Shown here in pieces: positions 44,084 through 53,244 of a DNA stretch of 64,000 nucleotides (position 1 is the first letter of the stretch; the number at the start of each line of letters is the position of its first letter). Origin of the DNA: Benthicola sp039584685 (GTDB lineage: Bacteria; Gemmatimonadota; Gemmatimonadetes; Palauibacterales; Palauibacteraceae); assembly GCA_039584685.1 (NCBI GenBank), contig JBDGXI010000007.1, positions 1-64,000 on the forward strand. Reading direction: 5' to 3'. A program made the translations under genes and the position numbers. The notes beneath the pieces are model-generated. The model made no database searches and was not told the origin of the DNA. It worked only from the letters and a program-made list of their open reading frames with translations.

Positions 44084-46419
44084 GCGTCCTCCGGCCCGCC
44101 TGGCTCCCGCCTCCCGGCCCTGCCGTAACTCCGGCGATCTCTCCACCCCAGAGCCAGTAGCGCGGCGATGCACGCCAGGGCCGAGAGTCCGGATATGGCA
44201 AATCCAAGTTTGAATTCCGCCGCCGAATACCGAAGCCTCACCGAGTGGGCCCCGGCCGGCACCACCACCCCTCGGAACGCCGTGTTGGTCCGCAGAACCT
44301 CGGTCGGCTCACCATCGACCCAGGCCCGCCAGGCCGGATAGTAGACCTCGCTCAGAAACAGGAGACCCCCCCGGTCCGCCTCGACCTCCAGGACCATTTC
44401 GTTCGGCTCGTATCGGCTGATCACTGCGACCCCCGCCCCGGCTTCCGGGGCCGCCTGCCCGTCCACTACGGCCAGGTCCAGGGGGTCCGCTCCCAGCACC
44501 CGGCGGAGCGCTTCAGCCGTGTCCGGCGTAGCTTCGACCCTTCGTGGGAAGAAGGCGTGGGGAACGTCCTGGAGCACGCGGTAGGCCGAACCTCGCGGCG
44601 CTTCGGCCGCCAGCGCCACGGCCTCGGAGTCTACCCCGGGCCCTGCCACGATGAAGCCCACGTCCAGGAGTCCGAGGGCCGACATCGTACCCACGTTCTG
44701 CATGCCGAGCCCACCCGTAAACCGCTCGTACCACTCGAGGCGAAACTTCTGGATTCCGGTGACCGTGGGAATCCGGTGTACGCTGAGCTCACTGGGGCCG
44801 TAGCCGGACATCCCCCCGGGCGGAAAGACCCTCTCGCCCGGGGAAAGAGACGAATGCAGGTGCTCGATCACCGGATCGGAGGGGAAGACGTCTTCCGAGT
44901 CCACGGTGCGCAGGTATCGGTCGTTAACCCGCCATCCGTCCGCCACCAGCACCACAGCAAGAAACGCGACGGTCCACTCCGGCGCGCGGCGGTTGGCCAC
45001 GGCCCATGCAGCCCCCAGAACGCCCCCGATTCCGACGACGAGAAACCAGCCGTTCACTTGCAGGGCCCCCGCCGGATCCACCCCTCCCGCACGTGTCCAC
45101 CCTGTCGGAAACCACGTCGTTCGGACCCAGCGCAGCAGGCCGTCGGGCGAAAAAGCCGCAGCGAAACCGAGCAGCAGAAGAGGCGCCGCCAGACCGAGCG
45201 CCCACCCCCAGGCGATCTCCGCCTTCCCCCGGCGCATCTCGAGCACGCGCTGCCACCCGAGGCCCGCGAGAAGGGCGATCATCAGGGTCGCGGGTCCGAG
45301 CATCATCGACGGCGCACGGAACTGCTTCACGAAGGGGAGAACGTAGTAGGCCAGCCTGTGGACCGGCGTGGCCGACCCGAGGGCGAACAACACGCACACC
45401 AGCGCCGTGATCCCCAGGAAGGTCACGCGGCGATCATTTCGGATCGTGGTGAGCGCAAGGATCGCGAGCCCAACGGGTACGACCCCCAGGTACTCGATGT
45501 GGAGCTTGAACGGATTACTTCCCCAGTAGGTCCCGAGCGACCCTATGAGATCCGGGAGAAGTAACGCCGAGACCTCCTGCGGCGGGAGCGCCCACGACGA
45601 CGCGAAGGCGTATCCTGACTCCCCCGCCCCTCCCCGTACGGCCACGTCCAGGATCTGCACGGTGGGCAGGAGCTGCGCCGCCCCGACGAGGCCCGCCACC
45701 AGGAAGGCCACGACCCACATCCCGGCGAGCCGAACAGCGGTCGGGGCGCCGTCCGCTCGCGCCCGTTGCCCGATCCTCATCGCGGCGTACAGCGACAGGG
45801 CCAGCGAAGAGTAGTACATGAGCTGGATGTGCGGCGTGAAGATCTGCAGAGCTACGACCAGCCCCAGCCCCAGGAACCACTGAAACCGACCGGAAGCGAG
45901 GCCCCGCTCCAGCATCGTGAAGGCCAGGGGAATCAGAACCATCGCGAACATGCGTCCGTCATGTCCCCCGTATAGAGTCGAGACCACGAACCCGGTGAAC
46001 ATGAAGGCGAGGCCGGCCACCGCTGAAGGAACACGCTCGAGTCCGATCGACCGGCCTGCCGCGTACGCGAACAGCCCCGAGAGGAACGTGTGCAGCACGA
46101 AGGTCCAACCGATCGCCCGGGACAGGGGCATCAGCAGGTATAGAATGCTGCTCGGATAGAACACCGGCCCGGGCAGAATGGCCAGGTAGGGCTGACCCCC
46201 GTACACGAAGGGATTCCACAGCGGAAACCCCCGCCCCGAGCGGATCTCGTCCACCCCGAACGAGCGCAGCTGATAGCCCTCGTTGATCATGTCGTCCCCG
46301 TACAGCATCGCCGCGCCGTCGAGGATGAACTCCCTGTAGAACAACAGCGCCAGGAACAACACCGACAACCCGAAGATCCACTCGAAGCGCCGCCCGTTTC
46401 CTCCCCTGTTCCGCATCAT
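44080..46419 (-). CDS. YfhO-family membrane protein, GT-C-like glycosyltransferase
   Basis: A 779-residue protein with a dozen or more membrane helices and a C-terminal extracytoplasmic domain (from about residue 500). The first loop has the acidic motif MLYGDDMINEGYQLRSFG, as expected for GT-C enzymes that use polyprenyl-phosphate sugars, and PLWNPFVYGGQPYLA is YfhO-typical. The end has a beta-domain (YPAWRAWVDGEPTEVLRTN) plus a last helix. Bacillus YfhO glycosylates lipoteichoic acid; this diderm must have another acceptor. ATGA overlaps tie it to both neighbours. Confidence 0.85.
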   Translation of the reverse strand: MMRNRGGNGRRFEWIFGLSVLFLALLFYREFILDGAAMLYGDDMINEGYQLRSFGVDEIRSGRGFPLWNPFVYGGQPYLAILPGPVFYPSSILYLLMPLSRAIGWTFVLHTFLSGLFAYAAGRSIGLERVPSAVAGLAFMFTGFVVSTLYGGHDGRMFAMVLIPLAFTMLERGLASGRFQWFLGLGLVVALQIFTPHIQLMYYSSLALSLYAAMRIGQRARADGAPTAVRLAGMWVVAFLVAGLVGAAQLLPTVQILDVAVRGGAGESGYAFASSWALPPQEVSALLLPDLIGSLGTYWGSNPFKLHIEYLGVVPVGLAILALTTIRNDRRVTFLGITALVCVLFALGSATPVHRLAYYVLPFVKQFRAPSMMLGPATLMIALLAGLGWQRVLEMRRGKAEIAWGWALGLAAPLLLLGFAAAFSPDGLLRWVRTTWFPTGWTRAGGVDPAGALQVNGWFLVVGIGGVLGAAWAVANRRAPEWTVAFLAVVLVADGWRVNDRYLRTVDSEDVFPSDPVIEHLHSSLSPGERVFPPGGMSGYGPSELSVHRIPTVTGIQKFRLEWYERFTGGLGMQNVGTMSALGLLDVGFIVAGPGVDSEAVALAAEAPRGSAYRVLQDVPHAFFPRRVEATPDTAEALRRVLGADPLDLAVVDGQAAPEAGAGVAVISRYEPNEMVLEVEADRGGLLFLSEVYYPAWRAWVDGEPTEVLRTNTAFRGVVVPAGAHSVRLRYSAAEFKLGFAISGLSALACIAALLALGWRDRRSYGRAGRREPGGPEDA

Positions 46420-47180
46420 TCGGCAGCCTCCCTCTCGTCAGGCGGCCTCGGCGGCCGCTCGAGGAAGAAGAACCACTGCGGAGATCCAGTCCTGAGAAGG
46501 GCGCCGCGGACCTCGTTCGGGAGGCGACGGGTCCATCCCCATGCGGCCGCCCATCCAGCTCCCCACGTAGATCGAATCAGGTCGTCGATCGCCTGCTCCG
46601 TGACATCATGTACGATAAAACCAGCGGAACGCATGAGCCTCGTCAGCGGTCGGTAGGTGAGAAACCGGATGTCGTCGTACGAGCTCCCCCGGCGCGCCAG
46701 GCGAAGGTAGGTCCCGGCGGCTCCCGCGGGTAGCCAACTGAGGAACGGTAGCCGGTAGTGCGGCTCGATGACCGCCCGGCGACTGCCCGCCGTCACATAC
46801 GCGCGTCCTCCCGGCCTCAACACCCGGTAGGTCTCACGAAACATCTCTCCCGGGTCGGGTACGTGCTCGTACAGGTGGTTCAGCATGGCGAAGTCGAGGC
46901 TCTCGGAGGCGAAGGGGATGCTGAGCACGTCCCCCCTCACCATCCGCCCTCTCTCGACAATGAAGTTCGCGTCTATTTCCAGTCCATAAATGGGGTTACC
47001 CGTCTTGTCCTCAAGTGCTTTACGAATAATGCCCGTGCCGGCTCCCAGGTCGGCCGCCCGAGCGGATCCCCCGAGGTAGGGCGAGCACAGGTGGGCGATG
47101 ACCGCGGCCTTTCGCATCCGCCCCGTCCGATACGCCTCCGTCGCCGTGAACCGCTCGTACCGATCAGTCCCGGCGCCCAC
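46416..47180 (-). CDS. SAM-dependent methyltransferase of the glycan cassette
   Basis: A 254-residue class I methyltransferase: RAADLGAGTGIIRKALE (SAM motif), GLEIDANFI, and FAMLNHLYEHVPDPGEMF, the pattern of UbiE/type-11 methyltransferases. A C-terminal hydrophobic segment may touch the membrane. GTG 47180 overlaps the GT4 stop by 17 bp; longer starts give an Arg-rich shadow of the GT4 gene. It may methylate a sugar or lipid carrier; no substrate is seen. Confidence 0.8.
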   Translation of the reverse strand: MGAGTDRYERFTATEAYRTGRMRKAAVIAHLCSPYLGGSARAADLGAGTGIIRKALEDKTGNPIYGLEIDANFIVERGRMVRGDVLSIPFASESLDFAMLNHLYEHVPDPGEMFRETYRVLRPGGRAYVTAGSRRAVIEPHYRLPFLSWLPAGAAGTYLRLARRGSSYDDIRFLTYRPLTRLMRSAGFIVHDVTEQAIDDLIRSTWGAGWAAAWGWTRRLPNEVRGALLRTGSPQWFFFLERPPRPPDEREAAE

Positions 47181-48384
47181 GGCGTGCCTCCAGCGCGGCC
47201 GTGTACACGACGTCCGTCTCAGCGAGTATCCGATCCCATGAGAACCGGGTCGAGGCCTCCATCTTTGCGCGCGCCGCCACCCGTCGGGCCTCGTCCGGAT
47301 CCGACGATACCTCGAAGATCCTGTCGGCGAGGACCTCCGAATCCCCGGGATCCACCAGCCAGCCAGTGACCCCATCGGTCACGATGTCGAGTATGCCGCC
47401 GGCCCGGGACGCGATGACGGGGCGCTCGTGGGCCATCGCCTCGAGGAGAACGACCCCCAGCCCTTCGGTATCACCTCTCGAGTCCACCACCGCGGGAAGC
47501 ACGAAGATGTCGCACGCGGCGTACTCCCGGGCGAGCCTTTCCGGGCTCACGAAGCCGAGCAGGCGAACGTGGTCGGCCACCCCCTCGAGGGCCGCGGTCC
47601 GCGTCACACGGTCCACGGTATTCCCGGACCCGACGATCACAAGCTCGGCATCCCGCCGGTGCCGGAGCCTGGCCAGCGCCCGGACCAGCACTTCAACTCC
47701 CTTTCGCTCGACCAGGCGGCCGACGAACAACAGGCGAATCGGAGCTTTCGGATCGGCCAGCGCAGGCCCGGCGACGAGGTGTCCGACTTTCGGTAGGGCC
47801 GCCGCATACGGGATCACCGTGACGGGCCGGTCCACCAACGCCTGCACGGCACGGGCCGTCGAGCTCGAGATGGCGGTAACCGCATCGGCCGACCGGATCG
47901 TCCATTTCAGGAACGGGCGCAGCCACCGCAGCCGGTGCTCGATCCAGTTCACTTCCACGCTGTAGAAGCTGCACACCATCGCCGTGCGGCCACCGGAGGC
48001 CCGTCGCATCGCACTGCCGAACAGCGCGTGAGGCATCGGCCAATGTACATGCACCAGGTCCGCCCCTTCCCCGCCCACGGCGGCGGCAGATCGTCTGCCC
48101 GCCGCCAGGTAGGCCGGCACGAGCGCGGCGGTGGCCGGCCGGTCTCGGATCCGATCCGGAACCGACTGGTCGTGCGTAAGAGTCTCCAGAAAACGGGGCG
48201 CGTAGCGAAACCGGCGAACCGGGACACCCGATGTCTCTTCCCGCGGCCCGCCACGGTAAGCCGGCGCGAGGACACAGGCGTCGATCCCGGCCTCGCGCTG
48301 CCGGCGCACCAGCTCCACCAGCCACGGCGTGATGTGGTCTTCCGCGTGCCTTGGAAACGCCGTCGCTACGTGCACGACCTTCAT
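47164..48384 (-). CDS. GT4-family glycosyltransferase
   Basis: A 406-residue GT-B fold enzyme. The N-terminal domain starts MKVVHVATAFPRHAEDHITP and has DLVHVHWPMPHALFG. The C-terminal donor-binding domain has LLFVGRLVERKGVEVLVRAL and the E-x7-E motif DTEGLGVVLLEAMAHERPVI. These are retaining transferases using nucleotide sugars in the cytoplasm. ATG 48384 overlaps the GT39-like stop by ATGA. Confidence 0.9.
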   Translation of the reverse strand: MKVVHVATAFPRHAEDHITPWLVELVRRQREAGIDACVLAPAYRGGPREETSGVPVRRFRYAPRFLETLTHDQSVPDRIRDRPATAALVPAYLAAGRRSAAAVGGEGADLVHVHWPMPHALFGSAMRRASGGRTAMVCSFYSVEVNWIEHRLRWLRPFLKWTIRSADAVTAISSSTARAVQALVDRPVTVIPYAAALPKVGHLVAGPALADPKAPIRLLFVGRLVERKGVEVLVRALARLRHRRDAELVIVGSGNTVDRVTRTAALEGVADHVRLLGFVSPERLAREYAACDIFVLPAVVDSRGDTEGLGVVLLEAMAHERPVIASRAGGILDIVTDGVTGWLVDPGDSEVLADRIFEVSSDPDEARRVAARAKMEASTRFSWDRILAETDVVYTAALEARRGRRD

Positions 48385-49985
48385 GGCCCGCCGGACAGCG
48401 ACGCGGTTCGAGGGACCGGCAGCATCCGGAGAAGCACGGTCCCCTGCTCTCCGCCCAATGCGTGCACGACCTCGAACCGGTCCAGGTACGCTGCGACGGC
48501 CGGGATCAGGTACATGTCCGTGGTCGCGCTGAGGCGATCCACGACCACGTAGTCGGCCCCCATTTCCTCGAGTCCGCGGAGAACGGCCGAAGGATCGGTA
48601 GAGTACGGATAGAGATCGCCCTGGCGCCGCGAAAACAGGAAGAATGTCGCCGGGCTGCGATTGGCGATCACCGAGCCCTCCGGCGTGTTGTCGGCCGCCC
48701 ACCGCCCCATGGAGTAGAACTCCCTGTACTCCGGGCGGTCGCACGGGTGCCCACTCCTGTAGGAGAACTGGCACGCGATGCGAGGGGGAGCCACTAGCCC
48801 CGAAGAGATCAGCGCAACTGCGGCGATCCCCGCCGCGGCCAACCCGACGATCCCCGAGCCGACCCTCTCATCCACCCGCCGAACGGCGCCAGCCGCTCCC
48901 ACCACGCCGAACACCACGAGCAGCGGAAGGACCGGGAGCAGGAACCTGCGGTCGGTCCACACGGGCGGCCACAACGAGATGAGCCCCATGTACAGGGCAA
49001 CCACGAGATGCGCGAGCCGCAGCCTCGTCACCGCCGAGCGAAGCCAACCGGCCAGCACGAGAGAGCTCATGAACACGCCGGCCAGGGCCGTGCTGGTAAT
49101 GGTACCGCGGCTTCTCGTGGGGAACCCGAACGAGCCCGGGAATTCCGAGCTCACGTAGCGCCACAGGTTGCGCGCCGCCCGCGCCGGGAAATCAGCCAGA
49201 CCGAGGGTGCCGGCGGCGGGGGCGTACGGATTCTCCTGAACCAGCTGCTGCAGATACCCGGGGTGGGTGGGCTGCGCGACATGTTGATAGGCAGCCCAGC
49301 CGGCCACACAGGCGGCCGAGACGATTATCGCCACCGCAGATCGACGCACATCCCGGTTCATCAGGGTCCACACCACGAGAGCCAGGAGCACCGCCAGTCC
49401 AGCCGTCCGGGTTAGGAATGCCGCGGCGCCGGCAACCAGGGCCATCGCCCCCACCTTGCGGTCCGGCAGCGTGACCCCGATCACCGAGAGAAGGAGGAAC
49501 GTGAACGCCGCCTCGGACAGCACCCGGTGAGAGAAGTCCAGCAGCACGGGAGAGATAGCGAACAGTCCGGTGGCGACGATGGCGGCCCCACGACCCGTGA
49601 AGGACCTTGCGATCCGATACGTCAGCCACACGGCGCCGGCCCCGAACGCCAGCGAAACCGCCTTGAACAACTGCAGTCCGCCGAACCAACCGGATACCGC
49701 CAGGATCAGAGGATAGCCGGGGGGAAACTTCGCGTGCAGGGGCGAGCCCGGCAGCTGAATGTCCCTGAATCCCAGCCCGTTGCGCAGAGATTCGCCGAGG
49801 ACCATGTAGTGCCCTGCATCCGCCCCGGGAAACAGCGTCGGCTCGTACACGAGCAACGCCAGGAGTGCGAAGGTCCCGACCAGCGCCGCAACCGCGCCGC
49901 CGCCCTCCTCCCCCGCTTCCCCCGACGTGGCGACCGGCGTCGAGTCCGTCGGGATGGCCCGTCCTTCTTTGCGCCTCCGGATCAC
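48381..49985 (-). CDS. GT39/ArnT-like integral membrane glycosyltransferase
   Basis: A 534-residue membrane protein with about ten helices. The first extracytoplasmic loop carries LFPGADAGHYMVLGESLRNG and HAKFPPGYPLILAVSGWF, the GT-C first-loop pattern of ArnT/PMT-like enzymes, which take sugars from polyprenyl phosphate. The C-terminal domain (from about 420) is soluble. GTG 49985 overlaps the GT2 stop (GTGA). The GT2 protein encoded just upstream could supply its donor. Confidence 0.82.
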   Translation of the reverse strand: MIRRRKEGRAIPTDSTPVATSGEAGEEGGGAVAALVGTFALLALLVYEPTLFPGADAGHYMVLGESLRNGLGFRDIQLPGSPLHAKFPPGYPLILAVSGWFGGLQLFKAVSLAFGAGAVWLTYRIARSFTGRGAAIVATGLFAISPVLLDFSHRVLSEAAFTFLLLSVIGVTLPDRKVGAMALVAGAAAFLTRTAGLAVLLALVVWTLMNRDVRRSAVAIIVSAACVAGWAAYQHVAQPTHPGYLQQLVQENPYAPAAGTLGLADFPARAARNLWRYVSSEFPGSFGFPTRSRGTITSTALAGVFMSSLVLAGWLRSAVTRLRLAHLVVALYMGLISLWPPVWTDRRFLLPVLPLLVVFGVVGAAGAVRRVDERVGSGIVGLAAAGIAAVALISSGLVAPPRIACQFSYRSGHPCDRPEYREFYSMGRWAADNTPEGSVIANRSPATFFLFSRRQGDLYPYSTDPSAVLRGLEEMGADYVVVDRLSATTDMYLIPAVAAYLDRFEVVHALGGEQGTVLLRMLPVPRTASLSGGP

Positions 49986-50947
49986 CGTCGAAGCTCTCGG
50001 CGGAGATCCTCGACCTCGGCCCGGAGCCCCGCTATCAGTTCCGCCAAAAGGCCGGCGACGAACAGCAGACCTCCCAGAAGCACGAGAAAGACGACAAGAG
50101 TGAGCAGCGGACGGAACCCGGCACCGAGCGCATAGCGGAGGAAGAGAGCCACGATGCCCACGACGACCCCGAGTCCCGCCATGAAGAGACCGGTGAGTCC
50201 GAAGAAGAGCATCGGCTTGCGACTGAATACGAGCTGAAACCACACGGACACCAGGTCCAGAAGCCCTACCAGCACCCTGCCCTGTCCCCCGTACTTGGAT
50301 ACGCCGTGCCTTCGAGGGCGGAGGTCGATATCGATCTCTCCGATGCGGAAGCCGCGATCATGTGCCAGCACGATCAGGTACCGGTGCCAGTCCTCGCGCA
50401 GGTGGATCTCGTCCACGACCTCCCGCCGGAAGGACTTCATCGAGTTCAGGTCGCGCACCGGCACCCTGAAGATCGCTCGCGAGAGGCCGTTGTAGATTCC
50501 CGACACGAAACGCTTGGGATAGTCCCCGACCTTCCTTCCCGCCACCACGTCGTGTCCATCATCCAGGGCGTCCAGAAAACGGGGAATCTCGTCCGTGGAA
50601 TGCTGTAGATCGGCGTCGAACAGGACGAAGCTCTGAGAATCACTGGCTCCTACGGCCGTCACGATCGCCGCTGTTTTTCCCCTGTTGACGCGATGTCGGA
50701 GGAACATCGTCCGATTCTCCACGCCCGCGGCCCTGGACGCAGCGCGCGCCGCGTCCAGCGTCCCGTCCGTCGAGCCATCGTCCACGAGGATGATCTCGCC
50801 ACCCAGCGCGAACCGCTCGAACGTCTCGGCCAGGTCCCGGAACAGATCGGGCATGTTCTCCACCTCGTTGAAGGCGGGAACGATTACCGAAAAGCGTCTG
50901 GGGGCCGGCGGGAGGGGTTCGGCGGGGGGAAGCCCGGACTCGGTCAT
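49982..50947 (-). CDS. GT2 glycosyltransferase with C-terminal membrane helices (GtrB/ArnC type)
   Basis: A 321-residue polyprenyl-phosphate glycosyltransferase: VIVPAFNEVENMPDLFRDL, ILVDDGSTDGT, VLFDADLQHSTDEIPRFL. VRDLNSMKSFRREVVDEI and PRRHGVSKYG are typical of GtrB/ArnC/DPM. Two membrane helices (about 235-265, 270-300) are followed by a short coiled coil (ELIAGLRAEVEDLRRELRR). First gene of the cassette, overlapping rpoN by ATGA. Confidence 0.88.
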   Translation of the reverse strand: MTESGLPPAEPLPPAPRRFSVIVPAFNEVENMPDLFRDLAETFERFALGGEIILVDDGSTDGTLDAARAASRAAGVENRTMFLRHRVNRGKTAAIVTAVGASDSQSFVLFDADLQHSTDEIPRFLDALDDGHDVVAGRKVGDYPKRFVSGIYNGLSRAIFRVPVRDLNSMKSFRREVVDEIHLREDWHRYLIVLAHDRGFRIGEIDIDLRPRRHGVSKYGGQGRVLVGLLDLVSVWFQLVFSRKPMLFFGLTGLFMAGLGVVVGIVALFLRYALGAGFRPLLTLVVFLVLLGGLLFVAGLLAELIAGLRAEVEDLRRELRR

Positions 50948-52383
50948 ACTCGCTTACGCATCCTCGCCGAGAGGATTCCGAGCTGATCCCTGTACTTCGC
51001 CACCGTGCGGCGCGCTATCTGGACGCCTTCTCTCTTCAGGACATCCACGATGGCCTGGTCGGTCAGCGGCTTCTTGGGATCTTCGTCGGCCACCAGCTTC
51101 TGGATCCGGGCCCGTATCCCCCGGGCGGAGACATCCTCACCGTAGTCTGTCGACAGGCCGGAGGAGAAGAAGAACTTGAGGGGCAGCACACCCCTCGGTG
51201 TCTGCACGAACTTGTCGTTGGTCACCCGCGATACGGTGGACTCATGCATGTCGATATGCTCGGCCACCTCTCGCAGGGTGAGCGGTCGCAGATGCTCCAC
51301 TCCCTTCTCGAAGAACTCGCGTTGACGATCGACGATGAAACCCATGACTTTCAGCATCGTCTGCCGTCTCTGCTCGATGGCCTGTATCATCCACTGGGCG
51401 CTGTTCAGCTTCTTGGCGATGAACGCCTTGTTCTCACCCTGGAATTGACTCCGATCCTGTGCTACCTCCCGGTAGGATCGCGACAGCTTGAGTCGCGGCA
51501 ACGACGAGTCGTTGTGGAACACGAAGTATTCGCCATCGACCTTTTCCACCACGAGGTCGGGTATCACGTAGTTGTCGCTCATATCCGCGTACTTCAGGCC
51601 CGGCTTCGGATCGAGCTTCGAGATCGAATCGGCTGCGCTCTGAACGTCCACCGGAGGAATCCCGTGCTCCTTCGACAGCTCACTCCACCTGTGGTTGACG
51701 AGCTGTTCGAAATGATCGCGGATGATCTGGAAGGCCAGCGTGTCGTCTTCGCCCCTCTCCCTCAGCTGGATCAGCAGGGTTTCCTGGAGGTCCCGGGCTC
51801 CGACGCCGGAGGGATAGAAGCCCTGGATGATCCGGAGCACGGCTTCGGCCTCCTCGAGCGTGAACGGCTCCATCTCGGACCACAGCTCCGGCTCGCTCTC
51901 GGCCAGCCACGTATTCGCGGCCTCGACCACCTCTTCCAGGCTGCAGGCCAGGAATCCTTCCCGGTCCACGTTGCCGATGATCTCCTCGCCGAGCGCGAAC
52001 TCCCTCTGTCCCAGCTTGAGGAGATTCAGCTGCTCGCGCAGGTGCTCCCACAGATCCGGCGGCGCTGCCGGAGTGGGCATGTAGTGCTCCTTGTCCTCGA
52101 ACTGACTGCGCCGGCCACCCGCGTCGAATCCGTTGAGGAGGATCTCTTCCCAGTCGACCTCGTCCTCGTCCTCCTCCTCTTCCTGCGTCTCCTCCGGCAA
52201 TTCCTCTTCAGCCATCTCGGTGAATTCGAGGAACGGATTGACCAGCACCTCCATCTTGAGGTGAGCCTGGAGATCCAGCAGCGGCATATAGAGCAGATCC
52301 ATCGCCTGATACAGGCGCGGATTGATCTTGAGTTCCTGCCGCATGCCGAGGCTCTGCGACAGCCCCCTCTTGAAATCGGCCAT
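50944..52383 (-). CDS. rpoN: RNA polymerase sigma-54 factor
   Basis: A 479-residue sigma-54. Region I is LGMRQELKINPRLYQAMDLLY (Gln/Leu-rich); an acidic region II follows (EEELPEETQEEEEDEDEVD). The core-binding domain is next, and the C-terminal HTH and RpoN box read ARRTVAKYRDQLGI. It directs RNA polymerase to -24/-12 promoters with enhancer-binding ATPases, none of which is in the window. It sits between lptB and the glycan cassette; adjacency of lptB and rpoN is also seen in Proteobacteria. Confidence 0.95.
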   Translation of the reverse strand: MADFKRGLSQSLGMRQELKINPRLYQAMDLLYMPLLDLQAHLKMEVLVNPFLEFTEMAEEELPEETQEEEEDEDEVDWEEILLNGFDAGGRRSQFEDKEHYMPTPAAPPDLWEHLREQLNLLKLGQREFALGEEIIGNVDREGFLACSLEEVVEAANTWLAESEPELWSEMEPFTLEEAEAVLRIIQGFYPSGVGARDLQETLLIQLRERGEDDTLAFQIIRDHFEQLVNHRWSELSKEHGIPPVDVQSAADSISKLDPKPGLKYADMSDNYVIPDLVVEKVDGEYFVFHNDSSLPRLKLSRSYREVAQDRSQFQGENKAFIAKKLNSAQWMIQAIEQRRQTMLKVMGFIVDRQREFFEKGVEHLRPLTLREVAEHIDMHESTVSRVTNDKFVQTPRGVLPLKFFFSSGLSTDYGEDVSARGIRARIQKLVADEDPKKPLTDQAIVDVLKREGVQIARRTVAKYRDQLGILSARMRKRV

Positions 52384-52446
52384 GTGCTACCCGGTTATTC
52401 CACTTGATCTGGTTTGGCGGCCCTCAGGCCGTGCTGTATGTAAGAT

Positions 52447-52462
52447 AGCGAACGGGGTTCCA
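52447..52462 (-). promoter_or_regulatory. Possible -24/-12 (sigma-54-like) element upstream of rpoN
   Basis: On the minus strand TGGAACCCCGTTCGCT keeps the invariant GG and GC with the right 10-base gap and matches 9 of 12 defined consensus bases. It would start a transcript about 50 bp before the rpoN ATG, in the 129-bp gap after lptB. GG-N10-GC is common by chance in GC-rich DNA, so this is tentative. Confidence 0.25.
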
Positions 52463-52512
52463 CGGCACACCCCTTGCAGGGCGGCCGCGCGTGGAAGGCT
52501 ATGTCGGGGTTT

Positions 52513-53244
52513 CTACAACTCGAAGTCGAGACCCAGGTACATCTTCCGGGCTTCCGGATCCTCGACGAGCGTTTGCGCCGGACCCTCGATGTGAATTCGA
52601 CCGTTGAACATCAGGTAGGCTCGATCCGTGATCGAGAGGGTCTCGCGCACGTTGTGGTCCGTGATCAGCACGCCCAGCCCGCGCTCCCTGAGCTCGGCCA
52701 CTATCCGCTGGATATCGTCTACTGCGATCGGATCGACTCCGGCGAACGGCTCGTCGAGCAACATGAACTTGGGACTGGTCACCAGAGCCCGAGTAATCTC
52801 GAGCCTCCTTCGCTCTCCACCGGACAACGAATCGGCCTTGTTCTTTCTCAAGTGCCCGATCGACAGTTCCCCGAGAAGCTCGTCCAGACGCTGATAGCGC
52901 TCCGAGCGAGTCATGTCCAGAGTCTGCAGAATGGCCATGACGTTCTGCTCGACCGTCAGACGCCGGAAGATCGAGGGCTCCTGCGACAGGTATCCGATCC
53001 CCGCCCGAGCGCGGCGGTACATCGGTATCCCGGTCAACTCCTGCTGGTCGAGGTAGACGCGGCCCGCGTTCGCCGCGAGCAGTCCGACGATCATGTAGAA
53101 TGTGGTGGTCTTCCCCGCCCCGTTGGGTCCAAGCAGACCGACGATTTCGCCCTGGCGGACTTCGAGGTCGACTCCGTCCACGACACTCCGCTTGCCGAAG
53201 GTCTTGACCAGGCCTTCAGCCCTCAGAACGCTCTGCTCGCTCAC
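52513..53244 (-). CDS. lptB: LPS export ABC transporter ATPase LptB
   Basis: A 243-residue ATPase that drives LPS extraction with LptFG. Walker A is GPNGAGKTT, the signature is LSGGERRRLEITRAL, and Walker B is FMLLDEPFAGVDPIAV; YLSQEPSIFRRLTVEQN is LptB-specific. GTG 53244 is chosen from the GTGA overlap with lptA; the frame is open upstream only as a shadow. LptF/LptG are not in the window. Confidence 0.95.
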   Translation of the reverse strand: MSEQSVLRAEGLVKTFGKRSVVDGVDLEVRQGEIVGLLGPNGAGKTTTFYMIVGLLAANAGRVYLDQQELTGIPMYRRARAGIGYLSQEPSIFRRLTVEQNVMAILQTLDMTRSERYQRLDELLGELSIGHLRKNKADSLSGGERRRLEITRALVTSPKFMLLDEPFAGVDPIAVDDIQRIVAELRERGLGVLITDHNVRETLSITDRAYLMFNGRIHIEGPAQTLVEDPEARKMYLGLDFEL

